Shown: positions 42,453 to 51,329, counted from the stretch's first letter. The stretch is DNA of 64,000 bases from Thalassotalea euphylliae (GCF_003390335.1 NZ_QUOU01000001.1:1426001-1490000); one strand, 5' to 3'. The notes: generated from the letters alone by a model not told the origin. Numbers and translations are program-made.

Positions 42453-43447
42453 TAGTGGCTACTCTCGGAGCTGGCAAAAACGCTATTTGGCTTTTGCTGG
42501 CGCAGGAATAGTGCATAGTCTTGCACCTCTGCCAACGCTTCGGCTAGTCGAGTGGTCATGCCGAGTACTTTTAGGCCATCGACAACGAGTAATCGACAAT
42601 TTTCTGCTGCAGGCACTAGTGCCAGTGCCGCTTGCTGGCAAAATGCTTCTTTACCACCAAGTGTGACGACACTGTGTGAGGCTGCCACAATAAAATCGGG
42701 GTCTGCTGTTAACAAGGCTTCTCGGCCAAGGGTTTTATAGCCCTTGTGCTCGCTGGCAATATTATTAATGCCTAAATACTCAAACAACAGATCAGGGACA
42801 GTACCTTGACCCGCCGCAACTAGCCCGCGATTACCAACCGAGAGTAAAAATACGGCATTGCCGCCTAATTGTTGCTTGGCTGGGAGTGAGGCGGCAATTT
42901 TGTTTTTCAACACTTTGGCTTCATCAACTTTGTTGAGAATGTGAGCAAGCTCGTCGATAAGCGCATAAAGCTCGTCTACTGATTCCGGTTTGTTGAGCAC
43001 CTTTACTTCAACGCCAACGCTGTCAATTTGCTTGAGCACATTGGCACGACCAACCCCTTCAATTGCCAGCAGCATATCAGCATTTTGTGCTAACACACCT
43101 TCGGCGGCGAGATCGCGGTAGTAGCCAATCATCGGCAGTTTAGTCGCCGCAAACGGATAAGTACTAGATTGATCAACCGCGACAATGTCCTCACCCGCGC
43201 CGAGCGCGTAAACGATTTCGGTAATTGTACCGCCTGCGGTGATAAGGCGCTGTGCTGCGCTCGGTAAGCTAATGAGTAAGCCAATCAATAAACTGGTGAC
43301 TGTGATTTGACGACTGAACCTTCGCGTTGTTTGACGCCCTACTTTTTGGCGCGCTGTTTTTCCTACGATTAATCGCTGCAGTTGTTTTAGCTGGCTAGCA
43401 ATGCTCGATTTAACTGTGTGATGAGTGTTGTGTTGAAAGAAGTGCAC
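42452..43447 (-). CDS. hmuT: Haem ABC transporter periplasmic binding protein HmuT
   Basis: 331 residues. It has a GTG start behind a full AAGGAGGT four bases away. This start creates a ~50-residue basic N-region before the hydrophobic 'ITVTSLLIGLLISLPSAA', unusual for a signal peptide. The binding domain has 'AGGTITEIVYALGAGEDIVAVDQSSTYP' (in parts), 'MIGYYRDLAAEGVL' and 'DPDFIVAASHSV', typical of class III haem-binding proteins. It receives haem from the receptor and passes it to HmuU. First gene of the minus-strand hmuTUV-hugZ operon, behind Fur-like sites. Confidence 0.92.
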   Translation of the reverse strand: MHFFQHNTHHTVKSSIASQLKQLQRLIVGKTARQKVGRQTTRRFSRQITVTSLLIGLLISLPSAAQRLITAGGTITEIVYALGAGEDIVAVDQSSTYPFAATKLPMIGYYRDLAAEGVLAQNADMLLAIEGVGRANVLKQIDSVGVEVKVLNKPESVDELYALIDELAHILNKVDEAKVLKNKIAASLPAKQQLGGNAVFLLSVGNRGLVAAGQGTVPDLLFEYLGINNIASEHKGYKTLGREALLTADPDFIVAASHSVVTLGGKEAFCQQAALALVPAAENCRLLVVDGLKVLGMTTRLAEALAEVQDYALFLRQQKPNSVFASSESSH

Positions 43448-43516
43448 AAAACCTCCTTGCTGAATTTTTGTCGTAATGGGCAGGCTTAATAGGGCGAATT
43501 ATCACAGCAAAAACAA

Positions 43517-43547
43517 ATTATCGCAAATGATAATGATTTTTATTTGA
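43517..43547. promoter_or_regulatory. Fur box(es) of the haem locus
   Basis: The 19-mer beginning GATAATGAT at 43529 matches the Fur consensus at 13 of 19 positions, including the whole left half. ATTATC at 43517-43522 gives a further inverted half-site to GATAAT at 43529-43534. It lies 70-100 bp before hmuT. Confidence 0.7.
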
Positions 43548-43588
43548 TCTGTTTTTATTTCATTGCTATGGTAGCGCCCAGTTTAAGG

Positions 43589-43605
43589 AATGAGAATTAT
43601 TTGCA
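43589..43605. promoter_or_regulatory. Second Fur-like box
   Basis: AATGAGAATTATTTGC matches the Fur core at 12 of 16 positions. Placed to control the receptor promoter. Confidence 0.55.
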
Positions 43606-43702
43606 ACAAGTGCTGGTGAGATACAAATGTAGCAGTTAGGTCGGTGCTGACCCAGCTCTGACAAAGCACTTTCGCAAACACCGCACATGGAGTGCTAAGC
43701 AC

Positions 43703-43751
43703 GATTAATTGGTGACGGGAAGCACTTACGACAACTGTCACCTAATTAATC
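43703..43751 (+). promoter_or_regulatory. Stem-loop in the haem receptor leader
   Basis: GATTAATT-GGTGAC (43703-43716) pairs with GTCACC-TAATTAATC (43737-43751), 14 bp with one bulged A, around a 20-nt loop. It lies about 200 nt before a start codon that has no clear ribosome site. There is no T-run, so it is not a simple terminator. Confidence 0.55.
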
Positions 43752-43949
43752 ATCTAAGTAAAAAGACAGTAACTAAATCGCTCAAGTGTTTAATTTATAT
43801 GGATTTATGGCTAGCTCAATTAAGTATGGCTTAAACCACCATGGCCGGATGGCTTGCAGTGAGCTGCTTAGAAGTCTGCAGCGCTACAACTGCAAACACG
43901 CTAAGACTCAAACACCAGACGCGATAACAACAAAAACTAATGAATCATC

Positions 43950-46067
43950 ATGAAACCACAAAAACATAAGTCACTTTTTTCACTCTCACCGTTAGCACTG
44001 GCGTTAGCTGGTGCAACGAGCATGTTAGCGCCACAAGCACTTGCAGAAGGCGATGAAGATATCGTTGAGCATATTGTCGTCTCTGGTGCGCGTATCGAGC
44101 AAAACTTAGGCGATATCGCCGGTAGTGTAACCGTTGTCACCGACGAAGATATTGAGCGCCAGTTAATTACCAACCTAACCACCATGTTCCGCTACGACCC
44201 AAGCATTAGCGTTGAAGGTAATGGTGCACAAGCGCAAGGTATTACGGTGCGCGGTGTCGGCGGCAACCGCTTGGTGTACATCAAAGATGGTCGTCGTACT
44301 AATGACGGCTATGCAGGTGGTGGCTCACTTATTGTTGGTCGTGGCTATTTTGACAGTTACAGCATTAAGCAGGTAGAGGTTGCTAAGGGAGCCGCCTCTT
44401 CATTATATGGCTCTGATGGCTTAGGCGGTATTGTCGTCGTCAGCACCAAAGACCCATTAGATTATCTCGGTAATGACAAGCAACACTTAGCCTTGAGCGC
44501 AGGTTATCAAGGTGAAAATGAGCAAACCGAGTTTAATCTTACGGGGGCAACTTACCTCGGCGACTGGGCAACTAGCGCGGTACTTGGTATTCAAAGTGGC
44601 AGTGAAGTACAGAACTTTGATGAAGAGCTGCCGGGCTATGACAGTGATGGTCACTCACTACTGTTAAAAACGTTCAAGCAATTGGATAAGGACAACAGCA
44701 TTAAGTTTACCTTAGACTATTATCAGCAAGAGGTTGATCAGTTTATTAGTGCGGCAAGCAGCACTGAGAACGAAGACACGAGCTGGGCGGTGAGTATTGA
44801 TTTTAATTCAACCGCCAAAACAGCCTGGTATGACAGCTGGCAAAGCCAAGCCTATTTCAGTCGTTATCAGCAAGAAAGCGAACAAGTAAGAGCTGTGCGT
44901 GGCAGTGCATCACTTGATTACAACGATTACGACTTTGAACAAGACATTATTGGCTTGCGCAATGTATTCGCCAAAAACATTAGCGGTCAAACTGTTAACC
45001 ACCAATTGGTTTATGGCCTTGATTACGACCAATACGATACCCTGAGACCACGCTTTAAAACCCGCGTGGCGGCAGATGGCAGCACTGAGTTTAGCAATGC
45101 ACCGCAAAAAGCTTTCCCCGGCGCTGATACCACGTTAGCGGGGGTCTTTGTTCAAGACACGCTCGAGTTTAATGACTCTGGCTTATCGCTTGTTGCTGGT
45201 GCGCGTTTTGATTACTACAGCTTAGAAGCGAAGAGCAATGAGTTCTTTAATACCGCTGAGTTAGACGATTACAGCGAAACGGCATTGTCACCTAAGTTGG
45301 CGGCTATTTATCAACTGAATGAGCAGTTTTCGGTTTATGCGCAATACGTTGCTGGTTTTAAAATTCCACCACACGATCAAGCGTATCAAAGCCATGGTGT
45401 CGAGCCTTTCTACCAAATTTTACCGAATAATGATTTAGACGCAGAAGAAAGCGACTCGTTTGAGCTTGGCTTACGCGCCAGCAGTGATGATTGGCGCTTT
45501 AATGCTATTGGCTTTTACAGCCAGTTCGATAACTTTATCGAGACAAAACTGGTTGGCACAGAGCCAACCTTTATTCCCGGCGTAAATAAGAGTTTATTCC
45601 AGTACCAAAACGTCAGTGAAACTGAAATTCAAGGTATTGAGCTTGAAGGGGAGTACTGGTTTAACGATAGCCTGTCAGTAGCGATGAGCGCAGCGTATGC
45701 CGATGGCGAAAACAAAGAGACTGACCAAGCACTGACCACAGTTAACCCACTCAACGGCAATATTCGCGTTAATTACGATTTAGATGATTGGCAATTTACC
45801 GCGGCATGGCGAGTAGCGAAACGCATGACAGACTTGCCAACCGATAGCCAAGGTAATGAGTTAGCAACGGCTGCGGGTTATGGCTTAGTGGATTTATTTG
45901 CGCGCTATCAAATGGCGAATTGGACTGTGGATATGGCGGTGACCAATGCGTTTGACAAAGAATACACGCCATACAGCAGTATCGCTGGCCAAGCTGCCAA
46001 CGCAAACTTGAGCCAATACACGCAAGCTGGCCGTAATGTATCAGCGCAAGTGAGCTACAGTTTTTAG
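43950..46067 (+). CDS. hmuR: TonB-dependent haem/haemoglobin receptor
   Basis: 705 residues. Signal peptide ends 'PQALAEG'. TonB box-like 'EHIVVSGARIEQ', plug with 'ITVRGVGGNRLVYIKDGRR' and 'QVEVAKGAASSLYGSDGLGGIV'. The segment 'AGFKIPPHDQAYQ', with 'YQILPNNDLDAEESDSFELGLRA' shortly after, corresponds to the FRAP/NPNL region of haem receptors. The barrel ends 'AQVSYSF'. It is divergent from hmuTUV-hugZ, supporting haem as substrate. The start has no good Shine-Dalgarno sequence, and the leader is long and structured. Confidence 0.92.
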   Translation: MKPQKHKSLFSLSPLALALAGATSMLAPQALAEGDEDIVEHIVVSGARIEQNLGDIAGSVTVVTDEDIERQLITNLTTMFRYDPSISVEGNGAQAQGITVRGVGGNRLVYIKDGRRTNDGYAGGGSLIVGRGYFDSYSIKQVEVAKGAASSLYGSDGLGGIVVVSTKDPLDYLGNDKQHLALSAGYQGENEQTEFNLTGATYLGDWATSAVLGIQSGSEVQNFDEELPGYDSDGHSLLLKTFKQLDKDNSIKFTLDYYQQEVDQFISAASSTENEDTSWAVSIDFNSTAKTAWYDSWQSQAYFSRYQQESEQVRAVRGSASLDYNDYDFEQDIIGLRNVFAKNISGQTVNHQLVYGLDYDQYDTLRPRFKTRVAADGSTEFSNAPQKAFPGADTTLAGVFVQDTLEFNDSGLSLVAGARFDYYSLEAKSNEFFNTAELDDYSETALSPKLAAIYQLNEQFSVYAQYVAGFKIPPHDQAYQSHGVEPFYQILPNNDLDAEESDSFELGLRASSDDWRFNAIGFYSQFDNFIETKLVGTEPTFIPGVNKSLFQYQNVSETEIQGIELEGEYWFNDSLSVAMSAAYADGENKETDQALTTVNPLNGNIRVNYDLDDWQFTAAWRVAKRMTDLPTDSQGNELATAAGYGLVDLFARYQMANWTVDMAVTNAFDKEYTPYSSIAGQAANANLSQYTQAGRNVSAQVSYSF

Positions 46068-46110
46068 CCTACTTTTACGGCATTAGTATTACCAATTTAC
46101 TAGCGACCCC

Positions 46111-46154
46111 GTGCTCCAACAGGAGTTAATTGCCCAAGGATGGGCAAGGAGCAC
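46111..46154 (+). repeat. Nested hairpin with an alternative fold
   Basis: GTGCTCC (46111-46117) pairs with GGAGCAC (46148-46154) and TTGCCC (46130-46135) with GGGCAA (46142-46147) around AAGGAT. CTCC can instead pair with the nearer GGAG (46122-46125), so two folds exclude each other. It lies 44 bp after the haem receptor stop and about 155 bp before the DUF3565 gene. Confidence 0.55.
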
Positions 46155-46310
46155 ACCCTCTCAATACTCTTTTCAAATCCCTCTTAACAATCGTTGCCAA
46201 TTCCTTTTTATTTTTGCTTTTCTGCTGTTATCGTTTATTCATAAATATATTGTATAAATATGCTGTCTGAATTTAGCGCCAGCAGCGCAATAAAAAGTGC
46301 AACCAAAATA

Positions 46311-46517
46311 ATGCAACAAAAAATCGTCGGCTATCATCAAGACGAAGAGCAACATTGGGTTGCCCGTTTAGCGTGTGGGCATAATCAACATGTGCGCCAT
46401 CAGCCACCGTGGACAGTGCGTGAGTGGGTCGTTACCGCGCAAGGGCGTGCGAGTCGGCTCGGCTTTCCTCTTACTTGCGTAAAGTGCCGTGAAAAAGCGC
46501 CGCGCGATTGGTGGTAA
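46311..46517 (+). CDS. DUF3565 small zinc-ribbon-like protein
   Basis: 68 residues from the ATG at 46311, where the family begins ('QQKIVGYHQDEEQHWVARL'). An ATG at 46260 would add 17 residues unlike the family; neither has a strong ribosome site. 'LACGHNQHVRHQPPW' and 'LTCVKCREKAP' give one Cys-His-His set and a C-x-x-C, likely a metal site. Function unknown. It appears to lead a three-gene unit. Confidence 0.82.
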   Translation: MQQKIVGYHQDEEQHWVARLACGHNQHVRHQPPWTVREWVVTAQGRASRLGFPLTCVKCREKAPRDWW

Positions 46518-46575
46518 CAGCGCGAAAAGCCCAAGAGCACGCAGACGTCTAGGCAAAGGGAGATAAAGGGTCATT

Positions 46576-46836
46576 ATGAAAAAAATAAAGAATGAGAAAG
46601 AGCTACTGAAAAAAGCGCTATCGGTTGGAGAAACATACGCGAATAAGCGAGGCTATCAGCACTTTAGCCCGTCTGACTCACACGACATAAAGATTGAGTG
46701 TATTTATCGCTTGCTGGTAAACGACAAATTAGTGATCCCACTTCCCAAGCAAGAGGAAAACCTGCTTAACATTAAAAAACGCCTTGTTAAGTGGATAATG
46801 CACCAACTACCCGATAATCACCCTCTGTTGCAATAA
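46576..46836 (+). CDS. Small DUF5062-like protein
   Basis: 86 residues with AAAGGG 5 nt before the ATG. Highly charged at the N-terminus ('KKIKNEKELLKKALSVGETYANKRGY') and helical throughout; 'IKIECIYRLLVNDKLVIPLP' and 'WIMHQLPDNHPLL' recall DUF5062, a small family of vibrios and shewanellas, as I remember it. No known function. 58 bp after the DUF3565 gene and 22 bp before the M14 peptidase, so probably co-transcribed. Confidence 0.72.
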   Translation: MKKIKNEKELLKKALSVGETYANKRGYQHFSPSDSHDIKIECIYRLLVNDKLVIPLPKQEENLLNIKKRLVKWIMHQLPDNHPLLQ

Positions 46837-46858
46837 TGCGAGCTAAAAGGAGTGTTTG

Positions 46859-47593
46859 ATGGCCGAGTCTTCAACGCAAGCCCCAGAGCAACTAAAAGCG
46901 CAAGCAGGGAGCCAAGAAAATCCCCTGTGGCACCAAGCCGATTGGGCAAGCTCGGCCTTGGGGCAATCGATTTCCCTTTATGCGAGTCACCCGCCGGAAC
47001 ACCTCAATGGCTTAGCGTCCGTGCTCTTTATAGGTGGTGTACATGGCGATGAACCAGAGGGCGTAGTGCTTGCCAACGAATGGCTTGGCTGGCTGAGAGC
47101 GGCAAACACCGCGCAAGCTTGGCTACTTATTCCCTGTTTAAACCCTGATGGCTATCAGCGAAATGAACGCACTAATGGCCGAGGGGTCGACTTAAATCGC
47201 AATTACCCCTCCAAATGCTGGCGTCCTGAGTATCAAGACAAACGCTACTTCCCCGGCAGCGCCCCGGCTTCTGAGCCTGAGATTAGTGCACTGGTGAACT
47301 TGATAGCACAGACTGAGCCAAGGCTCATTATACATTTTCACAGCTGGCAACCATCGGTTGTTTATTCGGGGGAAAGTGCCAAAGAGGCAGCAAGTTTCTT
47401 GGCTAACGCATCAAACTACCCACTGCAACCCGATATTGGCTACCCAACACCCGGCAGTTTAGGCGAGTATGGCGCAAATGATTTAGGTATTGGCGTTATT
47501 TGCATTGAAGAGCAAGAGGGGATCGCCAGTGAGACTATTTTTCCTCGTTTTAAACAAGGGTTAATTGCACTTATGACGGCAGAGGCTGGCTAA
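46859..47593 (+). CDS. M14-family peptidase, MpaA-like
   Basis: 244 residues from the ATG at 46859 with AAGGAG 6 nt upstream. Zinc ligands His62 and Glu65 in 'GGVHGDEPEG' and His161 in 'IHFHSW'. The substrate-binding 'NPDGYQRNERTNGRGVDLNRNYP' (in parts) is the hallmark of M14, and the catalytic Glu is in 'VICIEEQEG'. E. coli MpaA removes diaminopimelate from murein tripeptide in the cytosol; this protein is similar in size and lacks a signal peptide, so peptidoglycan peptide recycling is plausible. Confidence 0.87.
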   Translation: MAESSTQAPEQLKAQAGSQENPLWHQADWASSALGQSISLYASHPPEHLNGLASVLFIGGVHGDEPEGVVLANEWLGWLRAANTAQAWLLIPCLNPDGYQRNERTNGRGVDLNRNYPSKCWRPEYQDKRYFPGSAPASEPEISALVNLIAQTEPRLIIHFHSWQPSVVYSGESAKEAASFLANASNYPLQPDIGYPTPGSLGEYGANDLGIGVICIEEQEGIASETIFPRFKQGLIALMTAEAG

Positions 47594-47851
47594 ATCAAAA
47601 AGACACAAACCGTGCCAACTTCTACCTGCTAGGTAAGTCGGTGAATAAGGGGGAAAAGTGGTCAAATTGACCAAGTTTAGTCGGTTTAATGCTAGTGTTT
47701 AGTCAGTGTTTAATTGTAACCTTTTGAAAATTATTGATTTAATATTTTGGTCTAAGTGTTGCTACTATTCCTATCTTGTAACCACTAGCTATATTGATTA
47801 ATGATGAAGGCACTAATGCTAGCGCAAGCCTAAATAAGTAAAGGATTTATT

Positions 47852-48493
47852 ATGCCCGTTGCCATTCAAGACAGACCGACACAAACCGTTCGTGATGAAG
47901 TAATTGATAAGTTGATTATGAATTACAGCCACGGTGAGCTGAGTTATGAAGCATTTGAGCGCCGTTTAGATATTGCAATGGAAAGTGAAGACAATCACGA
48001 AATACTAGCGCAAGCTGCGGATCTCGATTTAGCTGTCGATCAAGCATATGTCGCCTCGAAAAAGCAAGATTTAACCTTTAACTTTGACAATGATCCCGCC
48101 GCTGATCGCGATACCTTAGTCAGTATATTTGGTGGCAGTGATCGCTCTGGTGCTTGGAAGGTCGCCAAGGAAATTCGCGTATTAAGCGTATTTTCAGGCT
48201 CAGATATCGACTTTAGCCAAGCACAATTTAGCTACAAACAAACCCATGTCAAAATATTCAGTTTGTTTAGCGGTGATGATATCTACATTCCAGAGGGTGT
48301 TAACGTAGTGACCAAAGCGTTTTGCATTTTTGGCGGCATTGATAACAAATCGAATACTATGGTTTCAAAAGATGGCCCAACCCTAGTGATTGAAGGACTG
48401 GTGATATTCGGTGGTCTGGATATCAAACTGAAAAAGTCACTGAAAGAGCGCTTCGTCGCGTTCGCAGATAGCCTTAAAGGTATGTTTGGTTAA
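47852..48493 (+). CDS. DUF1707/LiaF-like protein
   Basis: 213 residues with AAAGGA ahead of the ATG. Residues about 10-65 match DUF1707 (SHOCT-like): 'RDEVIDKLIMNYSHGELSYEAFERRLDIAM' (in parts). Residues about 90-195 are a beta-helix-like LiaF C-terminal domain, with strands repeating 'SIFGGSD', 'SVFSGSD', 'SLFSGDD', 'CIFGGID' and 'VIFGGLD'. No membrane segment, unlike LiaF itself. LiaF proteins sense cell-wall stress; here the role is unknown. The strong terminator after it makes it monocistronic. Confidence 0.85.
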   Translation: MPVAIQDRPTQTVRDEVIDKLIMNYSHGELSYEAFERRLDIAMESEDNHEILAQAADLDLAVDQAYVASKKQDLTFNFDNDPAADRDTLVSIFGGSDRSGAWKVAKEIRVLSVFSGSDIDFSQAQFSYKQTHVKIFSLFSGDDIYIPEGVNVVTKAFCIFGGIDNKSNTMVSKDGPTLVIEGLVIFGGLDIKLKKSLKERFVAFADSLKGMFG

Positions 48494-48565
48494 GGTAATT
48501 ATGTGTTGAGTTGCGTTTATGCGATGTTCTTATAAACGTTCAAATAAGCTCTCAAGTCAATAAAT

Positions 48566-48616
48566 AAAAGGCTTAGTTTATAAGTGTTTGTTACTTATAA
48601 ACTAAGCCTTTTTTAA
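48566..48616. terminator. Bidirectional Rho-independent terminator
   Basis: A perfect 20-bp stem (48566-48585 with 48593-48612), 7-nt loop, A-run before and T-run after. It serves the two convergent genes. Confidence 0.95.
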
Positions 48617-48645
48617 GACATTTTCTACATGGTAGGAGCAAGTAT

Positions 48646-49491
48646 TTACTGCATAATTCGCGCTAATTTCGTTAGCTGGTAGTAAAATACTAAATTCGCC
48701 AAATACCACAGATCCTTAATCAGAAACTGCCCGCCTGAAGATAAAAGCGTTTCAGCTGACAGGGCATCTGACCAGGTAAATAAAAAGCTTTGTGTAGTTA
48801 GCATAACTGCGCCAGACATTAGCAGTGCGGGAACAAATAGCACGTCAATACGCAGTGATAAAAGCAGGGCAGCAAGTGCAATCAAGTCATAAATACCGAT
48901 AAGATTAGACGTGGCTTGCACCGACCAAAGTTGATACATCCAGCTCATCAATGGTGAGCTAGCCACCAGAGGTTCAATCCCTTTAGCTTCTAGCTCGGTA
49001 AATTTCATACCACCAATCCACAACAACACTAGAACAACGGGCAGCATTTGGAGCAAGCGCTGCTGTGTTATCGATAATCGATCAGCGGCAATAAAATGAA
49101 CTCCCAGTGCTAACAGGGCAAAGTATTTAATGATGCCTTGGCCAGAGCCAATTGCCGGGAAGCCCCCCAGTGATGCAATCCAGCGTTGTTCGCTAAATAG
49201 TGTGATTAACGGCACTGCGCTTGCCACCATTAGTGCAAGACCAAGTGCTTGTTTTAGTGTTTGCGTATTTGATTTGATAAGCACCAGTGCAGATAAAACC
49301 GCCACTAGGGCAAATGTGAGCGCGGCGATAATATGCCCGTTTTCAGAGACAACGCCGCCAGACAGGCCATAAAAGTCGGTCACGCGAGTAATGCTCGCAT
49401 CACTTCCAATCATCAAAGTACTTGCAGCCATTAACGAGGCGGCAATAAGCAGGAAAATGTAAATCAATTTGTTTGGCGTATCGCTGGTCAT
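48646..49491 (-). CDS. DUF417-type membrane protein with internal duplication
   Basis: 281 residues from the ATG at 49491; a GTG at 49536 would add 15, and neither has a clear ribosome site. About eight hydrophobic helices. The C-terminal half ('LLWIGGMKFTELEAKGIEPLVASSPLMSWMY' in parts, 'SNLIGIYDL') is a DUF417 domain like E. coli YkgB/RclC. The N-terminal half ends with 'TLFSEQRWIASLGGFPAIGSGQGIIKYFALLALGVHFI' (in parts), which parallels the end of DUF417, so the gene looks like a one-and-a-half or double copy. E. coli relatives are about 197 residues. RclC protects against reactive chlorine species. Confidence 0.75.
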   Translation of the reverse strand: MTSDTPNKLIYIFLLIAASLMAASTLMIGSDASITRVTDFYGLSGGVVSENGHIIAALTFALVAVLSALVLIKSNTQTLKQALGLALMVASAVPLITLFSEQRWIASLGGFPAIGSGQGIIKYFALLALGVHFIAADRLSITQQRLLQMLPVVLVLLWIGGMKFTELEAKGIEPLVASSPLMSWMYQLWSVQATSNLIGIYDLIALAALLLSLRIDVLFVPALLMSGAVMLTTQSFLFTWSDALSAETLLSSGGQFLIKDLWYLANLVFYYQLTKLARIMQ

Positions 49492-49626
49492 TTTAATCAC
49501 GAGGTAAAAAGTTTGAGTTAAAGACCTCGTTTGCACAAAAAGTTATTCAAGCTTTACATAAAATTACGTTTCGCTCCCTTTTCATTCCCTGTTTAAGAGG
49601 TGCGCAGTAACTAAGGTTAACTAGAG

Positions 49627-50544
49627 CTAATTAGGGGGTAACGACTTAACGGTTAATAACTTTGTTGCGTAATCAACGACATGCTCAGTGATTTTTTTAT
49701 AACTGCCACGCTCTAATACCCAACTGTGCCAGTATAGCTGCTGAATTAACTGAGCTTTTGGCGCTAGGCTAATAAGCTCACCACTTGCCAAATAATGACT
49801 TGCTTGAGTGATGGGCAACAGTGAGTAGGCAAGCCCAGCCAAGGTAAAATGAACAAATGCTTCAGATGAACCAACGCGATGACAAGGGTACTGGCCTTTA
49901 TTCATACCGAAGTGATCACTCAGGTATTGATGGTGCATATTGTCGCTAGCATCAAAAGTCACGGCAGGTGCTTTGGCAAGCGAGTCGGTCGTCAAACCGT
50001 CTTTAAAGTAGCGCTGGGTAAATTCTGGACTGGCACACAGTAAATAATTCAATTGCCCTAAATGTTGCACCTTACAGCCTGCCACGCTTTTCTGTTGATT
50101 ACTGATCGCAGCGAACACTTTTCCTTTTGCCAGTAGCGACTGCGTATCAGCTTCATTGGCAACGTGTAAATCAAGCACGATGGCGTCTTGTTTTAGCAGC
50201 GGTGTTATCGCCGGAATAAACCAACTTGCGAGCGTGTCGGCATTAATGGCGATAGAAATACTCAAGGCTTCCTGCTGTTCGTTAGGTAAAATTTCCTGTG
50301 CTAACTCTTGCGCGAGCAAGCTGACTTGTTTGTAGTGTTTTAACAGCTTCTCACCCATAGTTGTGGCAGCAGGCGGTGTGGTTCTCACGATGACTGGCTG
50401 AGCTACCTGTTGCTCTAATTGCTTGATGCGTTGCGAAATTGCCGATTGCGTGATGGCTAATTTATCAGCCGCTTTATCAAAGCTTTGCTCGGCAATCACT
50501 GCGTCAAGTGCGGCGAGCAGTTTGTAATCAAATAGTAGTTTCAT
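49627..50544 (-). CDS. argP: LysR-family regulator ArgP
   Basis: 305 residues. HTH 'LLAALDAVIAEQSFDKAADKLAITQSAISQRIKQLEQ' (in parts), then 'PVIVRTTPPAATTMGEKLLKH', as in ArgP/IciA. ArgP activates the arginine exporter gene with arginine and is blocked by lysine. The divergent neighbour is an ArgO homologue across a 167-bp AT-rich region, the same arrangement as in many gammaproteobacteria. Confidence 0.92.
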   Translation of the reverse strand: MKLLFDYKLLAALDAVIAEQSFDKAADKLAITQSAISQRIKQLEQQVAQPVIVRTTPPAATTMGEKLLKHYKQVSLLAQELAQEILPNEQQEALSISIAINADTLASWFIPAITPLLKQDAIVLDLHVANEADTQSLLAKGKVFAAISNQQKSVAGCKVQHLGQLNYLLCASPEFTQRYFKDGLTTDSLAKAPAVTFDASDNMHHQYLSDHFGMNKGQYPCHRVGSSEAFVHFTLAGLAYSLLPITQASHYLASGELISLAPKAQLIQQLYWHSWVLERGSYKKITEHVVDYATKLLTVKSLPPN

Positions 50545-50711
50545 TAGCGTAACATCTTCTTGCTTATTTAGGCTTAGGTACCATCAGCGCTTTAATCCGA
50601 CGCTGAATTAATTAAATTAATGAATAATTAAAATTATTAATTTTACTTAACTTTAATGGGGGCGTAAATTGCTGGCTATTCTGAGATGTTGTGAATTTAT
50701 TTGGAGTGACG

Positions 50712-51329
50712 ATGCTAGCCACATTGACCAAAGGCTTTGTTATTTCGCTTGGTCTTATTATGCCGCTTGGGGCGCAAAACTCTTATGTGTTGAGCCAATC
50801 GATTAAAAAAAATCACCACTTAACGGCTGCCACGGTATGTTTTATCTGTGATTTTCTGCTGATGTCACTCGGTGTCTTTGGCGGTGGTGCGCTCATTGCC
50901 AGCAACGATTTAGCCTATGTCATTATTACTTGGGGGGGCGTTGCTTTTCTTACGTTCTACGGCATTTTGTTTTTCCGTGATGCGATTAACGGGCAGGCAG
51001 GAGAAACGGCAAAGCAAGCCAGCCCGAGTAGACGTAAAGTTGTTATTTTTACAGCGTTAGCGGTTACTTTGTTAAATCCTCATGTTTATTTAGATACGGT
51101 GGTGATTATTGGTAGCATTAGCGGGCAATACCAAGGAGATGACAAGTATGTGTTTTGGGCGGGTACGATTTTGGCGTCGCTCACTTGGTTTTACGTATTG
51201 TCATTGGGCGCGGCGAAACTATCCCCTTGGTTAGCGCAGGCTAACGTGCAACGCGGAATTAACTTTACCATTGCCATTGTGATGTGGGTAATTGCTTATA
51301 GTCTGCTAAAACCTTTGATAGTTAGTTAA
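50712..51329 (+). CDS. argO: LysE-family arginine exporter ArgO
   Basis: 205 residues from the ATG at 50712 with GGAG 5 nt upstream (E. coli ArgO 211). Start 'ATLTKGFVISLGLIMPLGAQNSYVLSQSI', then 'LNPHVYLDTVVIIGS', both family landmarks, and five to six membrane helices. Exports arginine and its toxic analogues. The promoter region at 50605-50650 is almost pure A/T, fitting an ArgP target. Confidence 0.93.
   Translation: MLATLTKGFVISLGLIMPLGAQNSYVLSQSIKKNHHLTAATVCFICDFLLMSLGVFGGGALIASNDLAYVIITWGGVAFLTFYGILFFRDAINGQAGETAKQASPSRRKVVIFTALAVTLLNPHVYLDTVVIIGSISGQYQGDDKYVFWAGTILASLTWFYVLSLGAAKLSPWLAQANVQRGINFTIAIVMWVIAYSLLKPLIVS

Larger units (their letters stand above)
43448..43949. other. Divergent haem-locus control region
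   Basis: 502 bp between hmuT and the receptor. It holds two Fur-like boxes near the hmuT side (43517-43547, 43589-43605). A receptor leader of over 300 nt then contains a strong stem-loop (43703-43751) and a small GTGC-TAA-GCAC hairpin (43692-43702). No ORF of substance. Confidence 0.7.
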
